From Elysia chlorotica (Eukaryota; Mollusca; Gastropoda; Plakobranchidae), in the NCBI GenBank assembly GCA_003991915.1, contig RQTK01000491.1:3108-67107 (forward strand): 64,000 nucleotides of DNA. Direction: 5' to 3'. The position numbers and the translations under genes are program-made. The stretch's first letter is position 1, and each line of letters begins with the position of its first letter. Below are positions 49,020 through 62,379 of the stretch, one piece after another. The notes under the pieces are model-generated. The model did no database searches. It was not told the origin of the DNA and saw only the letters and a list, made by a program, of their open reading frames with translations.

Positions 49020-49790
49020 ATTAATTATTTTGTACCAGAATGGAGGGACATTGTATAATGGTTAGTGACCTTTTTTAAACCATATTATATAACATATATA
49101 TCCTGGGCTGATGGAAAGTATAGAGAATCTAACTTACTTTCAATCAATCGATGTAAAACAATCCCTCAAAATTTGGAAAGCGCGACGCTATCCCCAGAGT
49201 TAATCATCCAGTGTTGTATTATTTTATTATATAACAAAACGGACTGAATCTTTTTCAGGCTACTGTTTTAATTTTATCTGCTGGGTATATCATTTCCATT
49301 GTCAGTTACGGGCAGAATGCACAACGACGTCGTGTTTTAAGTACGGGGAAATAAATGACTTGTTTAGAATCTCATACTCCTCCTTTCTGCTTTTTAAAGA
49401 CTACGACACGATTCTGCAGTGTAGAGACTTATTTCACTAGATAAAAAATAACACCAGGAGACACTGCATTTTTATTTAATTTCAATCCCTACTTTACCAT
49501 GTAAATTTTAGGTTCTCTCCAATATCTTTGACATAAGATCGTCATCTATTTTGACAATCTGAATGCACATGGGCTATGTCTAAACTGTTTTTCACAACAT
49601 TCATCTATTTCTTCTCAATTTTTAATATTATATTATTAGTTTTAATGTTACTAACAATAATAATGATAAAAATGTTGGCGTTAAGTGAGTAACAAAAGGA
49701 ATGAGTGAACAGTTAAAAAAAAAACAGAAACAGACTATATCTATAATGATAGTGTGAGAGTAGGGAAAATAAGAAAAAGAGCAAACGTGC
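49020..49790. other. Unassigned AT-rich DNA
   Basis: No gene or repeat recognised. Confidence 0.3.
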
Positions 49791-49909
49791 GAACGAGAGA
49801 GAGAGAGAGACAGAGAGAGAGAGAAGGAGAGAGATAAACAGACTAACAGATAGATAGATAGATGAACAGATAGATAAATACATAGATAGATTGATAGATA
49901 GATAGATAG

Positions 49910-49966
<57 letters not shown>

Positions 49967-50375
49967 NNNNNNNNNNNNNNNNNNNNNNNNNNNNNNNNNN
50001 NNNNNNNNNNNNNNNNNNNNNNNNNNNNNNNNNNNNNNNNNNNNNNNNNNNNNNNNNNNNNNNNNNNNNNNNNNNNNNNNNNNNNNNNNNNNNNNNNNNN
50101 NNNNNNNNNNNNNNNNNNNNNNNNNNNNNNNNNNNNNNNNNNNNNNNNNNNNNNNNNNNNNNNNNNNNNNNNNNNNNNNNNNNNNNNNNNNNNNNNNNNN
50201 NNNNNNNNNNNNNNNNNNNNNNNNNNNNNNNNNNNNNNNNNNNNNNNNNNNNNNNNNNNNNNNNNNNNNNNNNNNNNNNNNNNNNNNNNNNNNNNNNNNN
50301 NNNNNNNNNNNNNNNNNNNNNNNNNNNNNNNNNNNNNNNNNNNNNNNNNNNNNNNNAGAGAGAGAGAGAGAGTGG

Positions 50376-50449
<74 letters not shown>
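49790..50449 (+). repeat. GA/GATA microsatellite containing an assembly gap
   Basis: GA and GATA repeats from about 49,795 run into 390 undetermined bases (49,967-50,356) and resume as GA to 50,449. The gap size may be an estimate. Confidence 0.95.
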
Positions 50450-50452
<3 letters not shown>

Positions 50453-50776
50453 GGGTGAAGGGGGGATGGGAAACAGATGAAAATAGAGAAAAACAGGAAG
50501 GAGACTATTTTTGTTGCCTTACTTTTCCCGTCTTTCCCTTTTATTGACGTTTTCTTAATAGTTTCGTATTTTTAATCGGAACGCCATGTACTTAGGTCCC
50601 CATTCCACATTAATGAATGGAAAATTTTTCACGGCACTACTGTTCATCCGTGCCCTTCTTTAATTGCAATTTGCCCTAACAAAAGAGAGGTTTTAGTTTT
50701 TCTTAACCCCTCGCTTGCAAGCCTCTTACCTGCTTTTTTCTTCTTTACTGAGAGAGCAACCGACCAGACCAGAAAA

Positions 50777-50932
50777 ATGCCAGACCTCTTTGCGGGCTGG
50801 CTTACTGGAGGTTCCGACTGTCAGTCTGTCACCAAAACTGTTGCGAAGGCACCAGACCCTTGTCTGTCTCAGTCGCCAGTGCCTGTCGTACTGGAAACTA
50901 TGACCGAAATACAAGGCATCTGCATTCAGTGA
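50777..50932 (+). CDS. Weak candidate small open frame, 51 codons
   Basis: Starts ATG in an A-rich context and reads MPDLFAGWLTGGSDCQSVTK, ending EIQGICIQ and TGA. The sequence is GC-richer and non-repetitive, unlike its surroundings, and both strands are open over this stretch. No family recognised. It could be part of an exon or simply a GC-rich non-coding island. Confidence 0.18.
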   Translation: MPDLFAGWLTGGSDCQSVTKTVAKAPDPCLSQSPVPVVLETMTEIQGICIQ

Positions 50933-50939
50933 TTTAGAT

Positions 50940-53320
50940 TCTAGCTCGTGCGTTTCTTAGTCGGTGCGAACTGTTTGTGTGGATAAAGAATAAGTCAACA
51001 GGCCCGTTTCTAAACAGACCAAATTATCCGAACTTTGCATCATTTATCAATGTGAAATTGACTAAACAACAACAAACAAACAAAAACAATACCTTTCTAG
51101 TCAGGATTTTTACAAGAGTAAAAACTCAACTTGTTCACTGACAGAGTGGTGAGTTTCTTGGAATACGCTGATCTACTGCAGATTCACACCAAATGTAATA
51201 TCAGGCGGAGGAAACTAGAGGAGTTTGACCTCTGGATTTAGATTTACATCTTATCAAATTTTCCTAGCTGTTTGGATCGAGGTAAGTATTTAGAACTAGC
51301 GGCTTTAATTTAAACGCTAAGCTACAAATTGAATGAACTCTCTAAAAAGCATCTTCAATTAACCAAACACGCCTTTTTACTTTATAAACCAAATTCTACA
51401 TTCTTATTCGAGAGACTCCCTTTAGAAAAAAAAGTGTACCGGAATGCCTTTTTATGTCTAGTCTTTATTGAGGTATTTATACAAACTGAATATAATATCC
51501 ATAATTTAAAAACTGTGTGGATTTTGTGCGAACCACCCTTTACTGTTCTCTACTTGTGGATGTGCACAACTCTTATTATTACCCAAGTTATTTTACGAAG
51601 CCAAAAACAATCAATCTGAATCGTACAAAGAAATGATGGTGATGTAGTGTTTTTTTTCCTTTAGCACCAAGAGCACGGTATAAACTCGTTCTACATGTCA
51701 GTGAAGTAAAAATTCAGTTCACAACCAGATACACTAAATATACATTGAGAAGCTGAAATAATTTGTTTTAAAATTAATTCGCTTGCATATGATTGATTTA
51801 TATAAAAAAAAATAACACCAACAAAGTCAAAGGTTAAAAAAATTACAATTATTGCAACTCTGTTTCTTTTCAACCCGTATTTCTAACTACCTTTGTTTTT
51901 TTTTTAATTTTTTGCGTGCATATGTTATTTTACTAATTTTTATTTTGCCTCTACCCCAAATAAGGCTCAATAGTCAAAATCTCACCAGATTCTATGCTTA
52001 AAGAAAGTTTTATGAACAACACTTATGGTACATGTAGTCCTTTCAATCTACATTGAGATGGCAGAAACGATTTGGGAAACATGTACATGTATTATAAAAA
52101 GAAAAGGGGCGGGGGTGAAAGAGAAGAAGATAAAAAAGAGATGTAGAAGGAGAAAAGGGAGTACGAAGAGGAAGAGTATGCATGCACACAAGATGAAGAG
52201 AAACGAAGAGGCCAAGAAGAAGTAGAGTAAACTATAAGATGAGAATAGAAAAATCAGAGGAATTAAATTTGAAATCATATGAAACAGAGAGAAAGAAGCG
52301 ATAGAACAAAAAAGTAAAATATAGTTAAACTCATAAAGGTTAATTGACCAAGAAGGCCAAAACCATTGGGTTTGTTTTCTTCGAAAGTCTGACTGAATGT
52401 AACTACGTTTGTGATAACCATAGCAACCAAGAAATGGGCGAGTGTTTATTACACCTGGCAAGCCCCTAGAACACTGCTATTCGAGCTAAATATAGTTTTC
52501 AGGACATTTTGTAATGCTCGTTCCTACTGTTTCACTTCATAGAACTAATAGAAGGACATAGTCCAGATGAGTATTGAATACACCATGAAATTAGCACTTC
52601 CTATTTTTCAGGCCTCTTTAACTTACATAATAGCTTTTGTTGTTGTTTTGGTATTGAAGTTGTGTCTTTCTTATTAAAAAAAAATTATTTTCGTTGTTCT
52701 TGTTTTTGTTGTGGCTGTGTTTTCTTGCCATTGTTTATTATTGTTATTTTTGTCTTTTACATAATGTGTCAAGATTCACCTGTTAACAAAGGATAAAGCA
52801 GTCATCAACTTGATATTAGTTGAACAAAAAATTGGCTTACGAAAAAGAATTCCTAACAGTACGTTAGAGTAATGCAATCTTTTCCTTGATGGTTTTGGGA
52901 GGAGTACAAAAAATATTTTTAGATTTTTGGAGAATAAACTATACTAAGAATCCTCTTAAAACCACTTAAAACAAAATCAATGTTTTGTGCATAATCTTAT
53001 TAAAGGAGTTATTATTTATTTTCTACAAATAATATATTATATTTATGTATTTGTAAAGCATACTTTTATAGTATAGCATTAGTTATTCAACTCTCGTTCA
53101 CATCCAATGAGCAATCCATCTTGGGTATCAGTTTTTGGTGTGTGTTAGAAAAATGTTGAAATAAAAAAATGATAAAAAACGAGGTAATTTTAATATTTTC
53201 AGCTCAGATTTAGAAAGTAAATCTACTTCAAAGATCAGCGAATACGCTTTGTTTGTCTAGCTTCGTGCAAAGAGTTTTGCACACGCTGTTTGGCAATTGT
53301 GGGACGGAAGCTTTACGCCT
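50940..53320. other. Unassigned DNA
   Basis: AT-rich with purine-rich sequence near 52,100-52,300. A 96-codon frame at 51,329-51,619 is of AT-rich type. No gene structure is seen. Confidence 0.35.
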
Positions 53321-53329
53321 ATTCTGTGA

Positions 53330-53530
53330 TCATTGAAATATTCATTCATTCAATAATCGCCTTTCGCATCCTGGTTCTCCGTCCGCGACGCCCCGGCAGC
53401 TTCTTGTATTTTAGTTGTAAGTTGTTTCCATTTTTGTCTGTCTTGTGCTGTTGAACTGAATTCATCTAAATGTAACTTATTTTTTAAGATTAAGTGGGTC
53501 TGTTTGCAGGCGAGATAAGTCCTTTTTCAG
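53330..53530 (-). mobile_element. LINE 3'-end remnant
   Basis: On the minus strand one frame reads AQDRQKWKQLTTKIQEAAGA after a weak LKKDL-like stretch. This resembles the C-terminal tail of endonuclease/reverse-transcriptase ORFs ('..DR..W..L'). The fragment is short and frame-broken. Family assignment is from memory and tentative. Confidence 0.4.
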
Positions 53531-53639
53531 TGTAATTGGCATTGTTGTGATGGGCCTGCCTCGAAAACTTTTGCCTTCTTTTTTGAAATATTAACATGAG
53601 TCAATCTCCGATTGATTTTTATGTCTCATTATATTATTT

Positions 53640-53740
53640 TAAAAAAGGTCACCGGTTGAAATTCGAACCGCCCACCTGCTGCTCTCAGTCCATAGTTCTA
53701 ACTGATTCGTCTGATTGAGCTACTGGCAAAGCTTGTTCAC
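53640..53740 (-). mobile_element. tRNA-like SINE head
   Basis: On the minus strand 'gtagctcaatcagacgaatc' (A-box region) and 'ggcggttcgaatttcaa' (B box) occur at a somewhat stretched spacing. The body is not delimited. Confidence 0.45.
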
Positions 53741-53744
53741 AGAA

Positions 53745-54350
53745 TGAGTTCTATAAGAGTAGGCACGACTTATGGAGCCAAGAGATAAGGGGGCACACAT
53801 AATAATAAAAGGCAATCATAACTATTATAGACTTATAGGAAATAGTTATGTTTAGAATCCTTTCTTACACGCACTTTATCTTTCAAGTATAATTAAAGCG
53901 GTTTTAAGAATTATGCTCCACGGGGAAACAAGCAAAGAAACAACAAGATACGTTCCACTTTAGGAAAAAAATAGGCGCACTATTCTTCAACATAATTATT
54001 GCCATTCATTTCATACAATTGTCTTACTTAAAAAAAAATATTAAAGACCACGTTGTGGTTCTTTAGCATGAGTTCGAGTGTGAATTTGTTGCTTGGCATC
54101 GAACGTCGGCATTGTTATAGGCTATACTGTGGACAGGTCTCAAGACTCACCTCTCACAATTTTACGTGTTGACACTCAGAGCGAGTCAATAAATCTTGCT
54201 CTCTCTTTTACATATATATATATATATATATATAAAGCAAAAAAAAGAAACATCAACAACTTACATTACTACTCATAACGTTAGTCTGATTTAGTGGTGG
54301 TGGTGGGGAGGGGTTCTCTGTAATGAGCGTAAACTAGAAGAGCCGTCATT
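53745..54350. other. Unassigned DNA with a TA repeat
   Basis: A (TA)n run at about 54,210-54,234; nothing else recognised. Confidence 0.35.
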
Positions 54351-54351
54351 A

Positions 54352-54567
54352 TTACAAGGAACCCCCATTCTGTCCTGTCTTCTTGACCATTGTCCACCTC
54401 AGGATTGGCCAAAGCCCGCCTCGTGGGTCAACTGGACAGGAGCAATCTGTCTTGTTATGCAAGAGGACACGGGCAAAATCATTAGCAAGGACGTCATCTG
54501 AGGACTCCAAAGAGAATCTCTCTGTCCTACATCGGACGGTGCGTGTACACGCAATCATAACTTCAAC
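54352..54567 (-). CDS. Candidate terminal exon of an unidentified minus-strand gene
   Basis: An excellent acceptor (a long pyrimidine tract ending 'tccattcacag') precedes a 71-codon frame beginning VEVMIACTRTVRCRTERFSL and ending with TAA. It contains several cysteines and an N-glycosylation-type NKTDCSC. The block is GC-richer than its surroundings. A possible upstream exon lies at about 55,333-55,365, ending at donor GAG|gtaact and joining in phase 0. No family recognised. Confidence 0.3.
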   Translation of the reverse strand, partial: VEVMIACTRTVRCRTERFSLESSDDVLANDFARVLLHNKTDCSCPVDPRGGLWPILRWTMVKKTGQNGGSL

Positions 54568-54699
54568 CTGTGAATGGACAAAGGGAAAGAAAGAGAAAGA
54601 TCGTGTCTGTATGAATATCTGTTTATTACCTGGGCAAGATTTGTACACGTTGGCAATAAGAATGTTTTCGTGCTGTTTTAATTGTCTTGAAGTGGTCAC

Positions 54700-57395
54700 C
54701 CTGTGATAGTGAAAAATTAATGTTCTTGTTGAGTACGAGCCCCACGGCCATATCCTTTATTTGTTCTTTTTTCTCTCATTTATTTTACATTTCTGGCAGA
54801 GCTTTTTCTTTTTAATTATCACAGACGGTAATGCGACAGTGATGCTCTTACGTGAAACAAGAATTGTGGCTTTACTAGTACTCTTCGCTGCAAAAAAATA
54901 GACAATCACATAAATATCTTGGATAGGAAAAGTGAATGGGAGAAATTATGGGTGAGGAACAGACGGAACAAACGGAAAACAAGCAGGTGGACATAGATCA
55001 AGATTTATAGTTTAAAGTTCAGCAAGAATTTAAGAAAGAATGTTAAAAGAAGAATGACAGAGAGTGGTATTTTGATTATTGAAAGAGTGAGAGACAATGA
55101 TGGAAAATATAGAGAGTGAGAGCGCGCGCAGAGAGATTCAGAGAAAATTCTGAATTGAGAGAAAGAAAACAAGTAGAACACAGTGAGATCTCGGATGTTA
55201 AGAGTGTATTAACTTAAAAGAAATATTACGATCCCACGAAAAAAAGTAAGTACAAGAACGAAAACAAGAACACGGTAGTAAAACAAGCGACTTGGAAGAT
55301 GGACATCAGAATCTAATAGCCGACAAAGTTACCTCCTCCCGCCCCTCCCTCCCGTGTCCAGACATATGTGGGGAGTGACATGTCACAGGCTGACAGCCCT
55401 TGGCAAAGTGAAGCTGTCACTCCAGGCATTAGGGAAGCCACATGATTTATCTGACCGCCTTGGTTGGCTGGAGGCGCGGGCTCTGCCACTGACAGAAGGT
55501 CTTAACATGGCCGCATTCTCTGAGTGCTTGTGCTGCTTAAACAGCGTGGCTTCCTCCCAGACGTGTGATAACTATAAACACAATCCATGTTGACTACAGA
55601 ATTGAAATCTTTGCTTTCGAGATATTGTTTACATTAGAAATTATATGAGCGAAATAAGTATGTATTTGAAAGGTTTTGAGAATTAACATTGATTAAAAAA
55701 AAACGCATATCAATTAAAGTTCTTTTTTTTATCAGAAGGAAAAAGGGATTCACCAAAGTCAAGACAGATAAATAGAAGAGTACGAAAAATGAATGGAATT
55801 ACATGTTGTACAATAATGAACATGTACTTTAATTTCACGAAGGGCTCCATGATCCAGTCTGCTTCATGTCTGTTTCATGTCTTGACTGTTGGGCCAATTA
55901 CATAATTATGATATTGATGCTTCCCAAAATAAGCTTATGGAGGCTTCGAACGGTCCACGTGAATATGCTTGATATTTTGTATGCCCATGCAATGGAGGAG
56001 GGAGGATGGCCACACTTTACACGTTTTTGAAGTACATGTATAAAGGTAACAATGATATATTGCTTTTAAACAGGACAGAATGAAACTCAGTTCTTTTGTT
56101 AGCCTATCAAGCCTTCACAATAACGATGTAAACTGTCCTAACTTTTCCAAACAGTTGAATGATACAGCTCCCAATTAAGAAAAAAGTGCAGTAGGAGTGA
56201 GAGAGAGCTCTTAGATGATGATATTGAAATGAATAATTTATGGGTTCCTTATCTTTGTACGATAACTATACACATAATTTCACATACAATGGTTTCAAAG
56301 TGCGACAATATACAACCTCCCAATCTTCAAGAATGAACTTAAAAACAAAACAAAATAAACAACAAACAACTAGTTCTCTACATCATTATGTAAAGCAAAG
56401 ATTTCTCAACAAAAAAGAAATAAAGGTAACAAAGAGGCGAAGCGACATACAAATGTATAGATACTGACTGTTTGCGTAAACAGGATGTCATCAACACTAT
56501 TATTTGAAAATAAGAGATGGTTGGAATTTCAAGTGGGTGACACTTTAAATAACATTTTCCAGATACGTTTCTCAAGGTCATGATATTTTTCACTCTTTTT
56601 ACTTCAAATCCTGCAACTACAGCTATGACTTTAATTGTATGTAAAGATGTTAATATTTCTCTCAAAAACACATTATGTAATATTTTATTATTCTTTTTAC
56701 AATAATTATGGTTGGCTAACTTAATCCTAACCATAAATCATACTTATCTTTTTCAATAATTAAAACAAACTTCTGGCGACAGGACGGATATGAAACTGCC
56801 AAACTTTAGCCGTCTCGTCTCTCTCGTGGCGGCATATAGACGCAGTGTCATCTTACTTGACTTCTTGCCAGGGAACTCGGTTTGGTCAGCGTCGCTACTT
56901 GCGTCTTAAAATCTTTGCATTTAAAATGCCTTAAACTGTGTTTCACTGCTATTACGACTTTTATTTGAAGCTGTAAAAATGTAGTTCACCTTTGCCTCAG
57001 TCGGCAAGTGCAGATAAACAAAGTGTAATCATACTTCTTGATTCGTAAACAGCAATACGTAGATATAATATGAAAACGTCAATAATAAAAGCAGCTTATG
57101 AAAAGTGGACACGCCGATAGCTCAAAAAGTTAGTGATCTAGACTGAGAGCAAGAGGTCCGCTGTTTGATTCTTAGCTGAAGACTCCCGTTTTCGTTAAAG
57201 ATATTCCTGGAAACTTGGAGGGGGAAAGGGGGGGGGGGGGTAAAATTCAGTAAAAATCACCTTGATTTTTTAGCTCATTATTTTATTTAAGAAAAATTGT
57301 TTATATGTTGCTTTGGTTCATTTCAAGAAGCATCAGTATTGATCAGTCACAGTATATAAAGATAGCGAAATTTAGAAAGGGACAATAAGACAGAA
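54700..57395. other. Unassigned DNA with a GC-richer block
   Basis: The block 55,330-55,600 is GC-richer and open on both strands (plus frame 55,354-55,593, LSLQALGKPHDLSDRLGWLE). It may be an exon or regulatory island. The remainder shows no gene. Confidence 0.3.
57106..57190 (+). mobile_element. tRNA-like SINE head
   Basis: 'cgatagctcaaaaagttagt' (A-box region) and 'cgctgtttgattcttag' (B-box-like) at about the expected spacing. The body is unclear. Confidence 0.35.
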
Positions 57396-57560
57396 AGAGG
57401 GAAAGCGAGAGAAAGAGATAAAGATAGATATACAGAGACAGAGAGAGTGGGAGAGACAGAAAGAGAGAGTGGGCGAGAGAGACAGAGAGAGATAGATATA
57501 CATATATATAGAGAGAGAGAGATAGAGAGAGAGAGACAGTAGATAGATAGATAGAGAGAG

Positions 57561-57613
<53 letters not shown>
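57396..57613 (+). repeat. GA/GATA-rich array
   Basis: Interrupted GA, GACA and GATA repeats, becoming pure GA at 57,564-57,612. Confidence 0.93.
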
Positions 57614-57619
57614 GCGAGA

Positions 57620-60490
57620 GAGCAAAAGAAACAGAAATGAAGGGATCGAGGCAGCAGGAAGGAGAAGTATTTGAAAAAGCTAAGAAAAGAAGGAAGTGGA
57701 AGCAGACAATGATACGCAGCTAAGGAGTGAGAGAGACAAGAAATAGAATAACAATAATAAAAGAAGAACCCTCTAGACGCTTCACTTAGTTAAAGCTTGG
57801 TTTATCTATGTGTGTTGTTTATCCACCGGTATAACTAAGACAAACAGCGCTCCAAGATAAAACACAGTTTAGTTTACAATGTGACGGCGTTCATATCTCT
57901 TGAGCTAGATACTTGTGTTTCGTTGCTCTACTCTGCTTTTGGATCTCCTGTACAACCTTGTCATAATATTTTTGTTTCAATATATATATATATATATAAG
58001 AAATAGCCCAATAAACGTAACTGCATTAAAAAATATATTGATTTATTCCATTGGTATACCTTATTTGTTAAAATCGGACTTTTTAGTGACCTCTTTTTTT
58101 CAATTCTGGCAAGGAAAATGTTAACTTTATGGAAACAATAATTATTATATGAAGCACGTAGTAATTTTTTCGATTTGAAAACCGTATTATCAGATAACTT
58201 TTTGGGATCATTCAGCAGCTTGACTCTCGATATAACCAAACAATTATTATTGATGAAATCATCACCATGTGGCCTATCAAATTAACACAAGAGATGACTT
58301 TCGTTAATTGATGATCAAAATACTATGCATTGTACATAAATTTACAGAAAATGATTTCGTCCATCACCGCCGTTTTGTCAATACTTGAAATATTTCAGTT
58401 TCAGAAAAGTCACCTCCATGTGATCTCTAGGTTGCTGCCCGTGGATGTTATTTAGGAAACCAGATAACAAACAACAGCTAGTAAAAAGATAATAGCAATT
58501 TAACATTTTAACGTAAAATGCTCAAATGGTGTTATTATTATTTTTTCTTTTTTTTTTGGGGGGGGGGGGGGGGTAAATGTAAATTTATACCTTTGACAAA
58601 ATTTTGTTTTTAAACTCAATTACGAAGCTAACATATTTATGTCTCTCATGACGTGCGAATATTTCTAGGAGAATTATCATTATATCAGCTGATGATGCTG
58701 TTATCGCGGGGAAATAAAATTGTTGACATAAGGACCAGTACTGATACAGCTGTTGGAATTTCTTTACAATGGTCTCATTAACACTATGTAAAGGAATGTT
58801 ACGAGATGCGGTATGTGAAGTGTTTCGCCAACAAAAATATTTCGAGAGCAATTATTAATGCTTAAGAATAACAATTGTCACGTTAATGAGAGATCTCCCA
58901 TGTACAATCTAGTTATGCTAACATTTTATGTGCATTTGTCTTTCATTTTTATCTCTGCGCAATGACAAAACAACAAAGTGACCTTTATCATAACACCAAC
59001 GTCTGTAATTTTTTCTTCGTCTGGCTCACTGGTGATTTTTTTTTAACGTTACAGCTATATTGATATCTTCACCTTAGGTCATCTTTCACGTCCATTCTAT
59101 AAGACTGCGAAGCCTGAAAGAAATAGAAAGGAAAGTGAAAGATAGAAAAAGGGGGAAGGGGGTGGAGGAAGACACACACACATATTATATATATATATAA
59201 TAAAAACAAAGATAGTGTACACCATCTTTACTTTCTCAGTATTTAATTTTGATCAGAGAATTTAAGACAGGGCATGCATATTATATGAGGATGAATATTA
59301 ATATTCAACCCTAGATACTGTTATTCACATCGCATATAACTCATTGTTGTATCCTAACATCATACTTATGACATAAATAGCTCAGCCCAGGTCAATAACA
59401 CATTAGTTACGATATTGTTTTCTGCCTGTAACCAATTTGGCTGCAGCAAGCAAAGGTTACAGTGTAAGCATGTTGTTCTATGGGCGTATCCTTGCCTCAG
59501 CTGCGGTCAAAATGGACCTTGCCAAAGTTTACGATGTGAGAGAGTAGGGTAACATGACACTGCTGGAGTTTGCTTGTTTGGAATCTGCATGGTGAAAATT
59601 AGAGTATTGAAGATACAGGGCATTGCTACGGAGATAGGATAACTGATAAAACGATAATCAGTATAAAAATGAAGACCACTTGATAAGATAAAACATACAA
59701 TATTATGAGAGAAGGCTTAGATACTCGAACCCGCATTCCAATTCGTCATTGAGTATTTTCTTTCAAAATCTAAAACATTATTTTTAATCTTTAAAGTTTA
59801 AACTCAAGTTGGCCATCTAATCAAACAGGGCAGCGATAGGTTGAGTGAAAAGAATTTTCATCGCTAGAAATCTTGTCAAGCCTTCTTTGGATTTGGACAT
59901 TCATGTTCAAATGATATAAAATTCAACTTGATAAGGGAAATAGATAAAGGTCGTACAGTAAAGGCTCGAACAAAGAAAGCTTGTTTTTTTTCGTCCAACG
60001 TGTCAGTCTGAATTAGATCTGCGTTTCTGATTGCTCCTGTTATTGTTCGTATTTCCTTATCAGTCATTCATTATACAGATTGATGTACATCTGGATCAAC
60101 AGATATATCATGGGATATGATACCCTGTCTACCTCACAATGTTTTACATGTTTCTTTCTTTTCTCTAGACATGATTGTGTTTTTTTAAAGGGCTAAATAG
60201 ACTTTGGCATTGTGACGCTTTTTAATACTCTTATTGAGAGGAATTTTTTATGGGTTTCCAAAAATAATTTGGAAGCCTGGATCTTTTTGTAACGAAATAA
60301 TCATACCTTTATTTTTAGATACAGCTCGATGACTCATTGAGAAGATATATGGCACAGATTTTCATAAGACTTTAAAAAAAAATTAATTTTTAAAGCTCCA
60401 GTACAATTGTACAAAAACATTCTGTCCCTATAAAACTGCATCCAGCATTCTAGTTCATTCTCCACTCTCGCCCTATATCCTCTTTCTTTA
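57620..60490. other. Unassigned AT-rich DNA
   Basis: Includes (TA)n at about 57,979-57,998, poly(G) near 58,558-58,573 and a weak 'tactcgaacccgc' scrap near 59,723. No splice-consistent exon found. Confidence 0.35.
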
Positions 60491-60495
60491 TCTCC

Positions 60496-60625
<130 letters not shown>

Positions 60626-60714
60626 TTTCGTGCGTCTGTCTGTTTGTCTTTGTAGAGAATGACCGATCAACAAACGTGGTTCAAGTTAAATCCTGCAATT
60701 TCAATTAGACAAAA

Positions 60715-60815
60715 CAATGCCGTGATACACGAGAAGTGCGGATTTGAAACCGGTTTATACCATTAGTTCATTGTGTTTTTAAAATGTGCGCTCTACCACT
60801 CTGTCCGGTTTGACA
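60715..60815 (-). mobile_element. tRNA-like SINE head
   Basis: On the minus strand 'acagagtggtagagcgcac' (A box) and 'ggtttcaaatccgcac' (B box) are clear, separated by a longer than usual middle. Confidence 0.45.
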
Positions 60816-60997
60816 TATATTTTAGCTCGGTGATTGCTTTCATGTTTTTTGATTCAGTCAAGTGTGAGACAACCAACTTCCATTACAATTTCGAATTCTT
60901 TTCGATTTTTCCATAGGTTTAACGTAAAAATATATCTGTTATCCAGTAGAAAATTATCGAGCTCAGCAGATCTCCTTCTCAGGAGAAAAGGGGGGGG

Positions 60998-61229
60998 GGG
61001 CAGTAGACCAATCGCTCAGCACACGATTTTCAATCAGGAACACTCTGGTTCGATCCCCGATCGCATAGCCTTTCTCTCGACTGGTTGGATTGGTGTCAGT
61101 AAAACGTGACCGCCTGAGACTGAAGTCCTGCTGATATCCCCGACCTGTGTGGCAACTTGTACATGGTCAGAACTTAGTCTCGAGACCTTGTTTGTAATAA
61201 AGCTCCGTTCGCATTAGTTAAAAAAAAAA
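60998..61229 (+). mobile_element. tRNA-derived SINE with A-rich end
   Basis: Head 'agaccaatcgctcagcacac' and B box 'ggttcgatccccgatcg', followed by a body with 'gtgtcagtaaaacgtgaccg', also seen in degraded form at 30,610 and 5,595, and a 3' end in nine A residues. It is the best preserved SINE here. Confidence 0.6.
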
Positions 61230-61234
61230 TTACA

Positions 61235-61740
61235 AGATAGAATCATGGATCAGCCAAAGTCAAACAGATGGTGACGAAATGGTAAGATAAAATCCGTATC
61301 TGTACATTGAAGATTGAAGAGAATTAACTGACAACTGAAGTGGTGATACTGTAATGTTTTGCAGAGGTAGGGGCTCAAACGAGCGTAAAAATATAAAAGA
61401 AATTAAGAAAAACGATATTAACCAATCCGCCTATCCCATTCAAAAGAAAGCACATTCTTTATGCACATGTATTACTTTTAAGCCCTGATCCCATTTTATA
61501 AGTACATAAAAAAGAACTTAAGTAAATGAATCTTGCAAGTGTTTGGACACTCGAAACCGTGTTAGCAAAAAGTGGGTAACTTAAGTTAGATGTATGTTGC
61601 TTTCAAGCAGTTTGGTTTTGTATTCAACATTAGGAAGAACTGAGAAAAAAAAATCCTCGTCAACGTCTTATTCACGCTACATGGCTCGAATGAAAGGCTA
61701 GACCCCTCTCCATTTTGTGATGGAAACATGGGCAGCGAGC
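61235..61740. other. Unassigned DNA
   Basis: Nothing recognised. Confidence 0.3.
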
Positions 61741-61742
61741 CG

Positions 61743-61924
61743 GAGAGAGGGAGGGGGAGAGAGATAGAGAGAGAGAGAGAGAGACAGAGGGAGAGATAGA
61801 GAGAGAGGGGGGTGCTGGAGAGGGAGAGAGAGAATAAGAGAATATAAACTACAAGCTTTTGTCAAGTGGAATTAGAAATTGATAAAATATAGGAATAGAA
61901 GAAAAACAGATTGAGGGAAAGAAA

Positions 61925-61979
<55 letters not shown>

Positions 61980-61980
61980 C
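61743..61980 (+). repeat. GA-rich arrays
   Basis: Interrupted GA at 61,743-61,835 and purer GA at 61,923-61,977. Confidence 0.92.
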
Positions 61981-62104
61981 AGAAGAGATTGAGAGACAGA
62001 TCAACAAAGAGATAGATAGATTGATAAATCTATAGATTTAAAGAAAAATAGAAAAGAAATAATGCCTGTTACAACCACAGGTGTCTCTATGAATAATATA
62101 ATCA

Positions 62105-62190
62105 GATGGCGGCACCACATACGATTCGAACGCTGGATGTGCTACTTGGCAGTCAAGGGCACTATCGAATGAACTATCGGGTTCCCATTT
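62105..62190 (-). mobile_element. tRNA-like SINE head
   Basis: On the minus strand 'cgatagttcattcgatagtg' and 'agcgttcgaatcgtatg' act as A- and B-like boxes. Body not delimited. Confidence 0.4.
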
Positions 62191-62379
62191 TAAGATAAAC
62201 ACTAACATGTCAACAAAAAATTGGGTTTATGAAAAACAATTAACCCAAATATGAATATCGAATTCAAATTAAGTTGTACGGTTTGATAACGGCTGAATGT
62301 GAACTGGCTCTACCCTTGCACAACAGCGCTCCTAACAACATTGAAAATAATTATGGATTGTACTTTGTGGTTGGACAGA

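Noticed and set aside
52048-52461. 137-codon minus-strand Phe/Leu/Ser-rich frame
   Set aside because: Complement of an A/G-rich stretch; its hydrophobic composition is a by-product, with no transmembrane periodicity that I trust.
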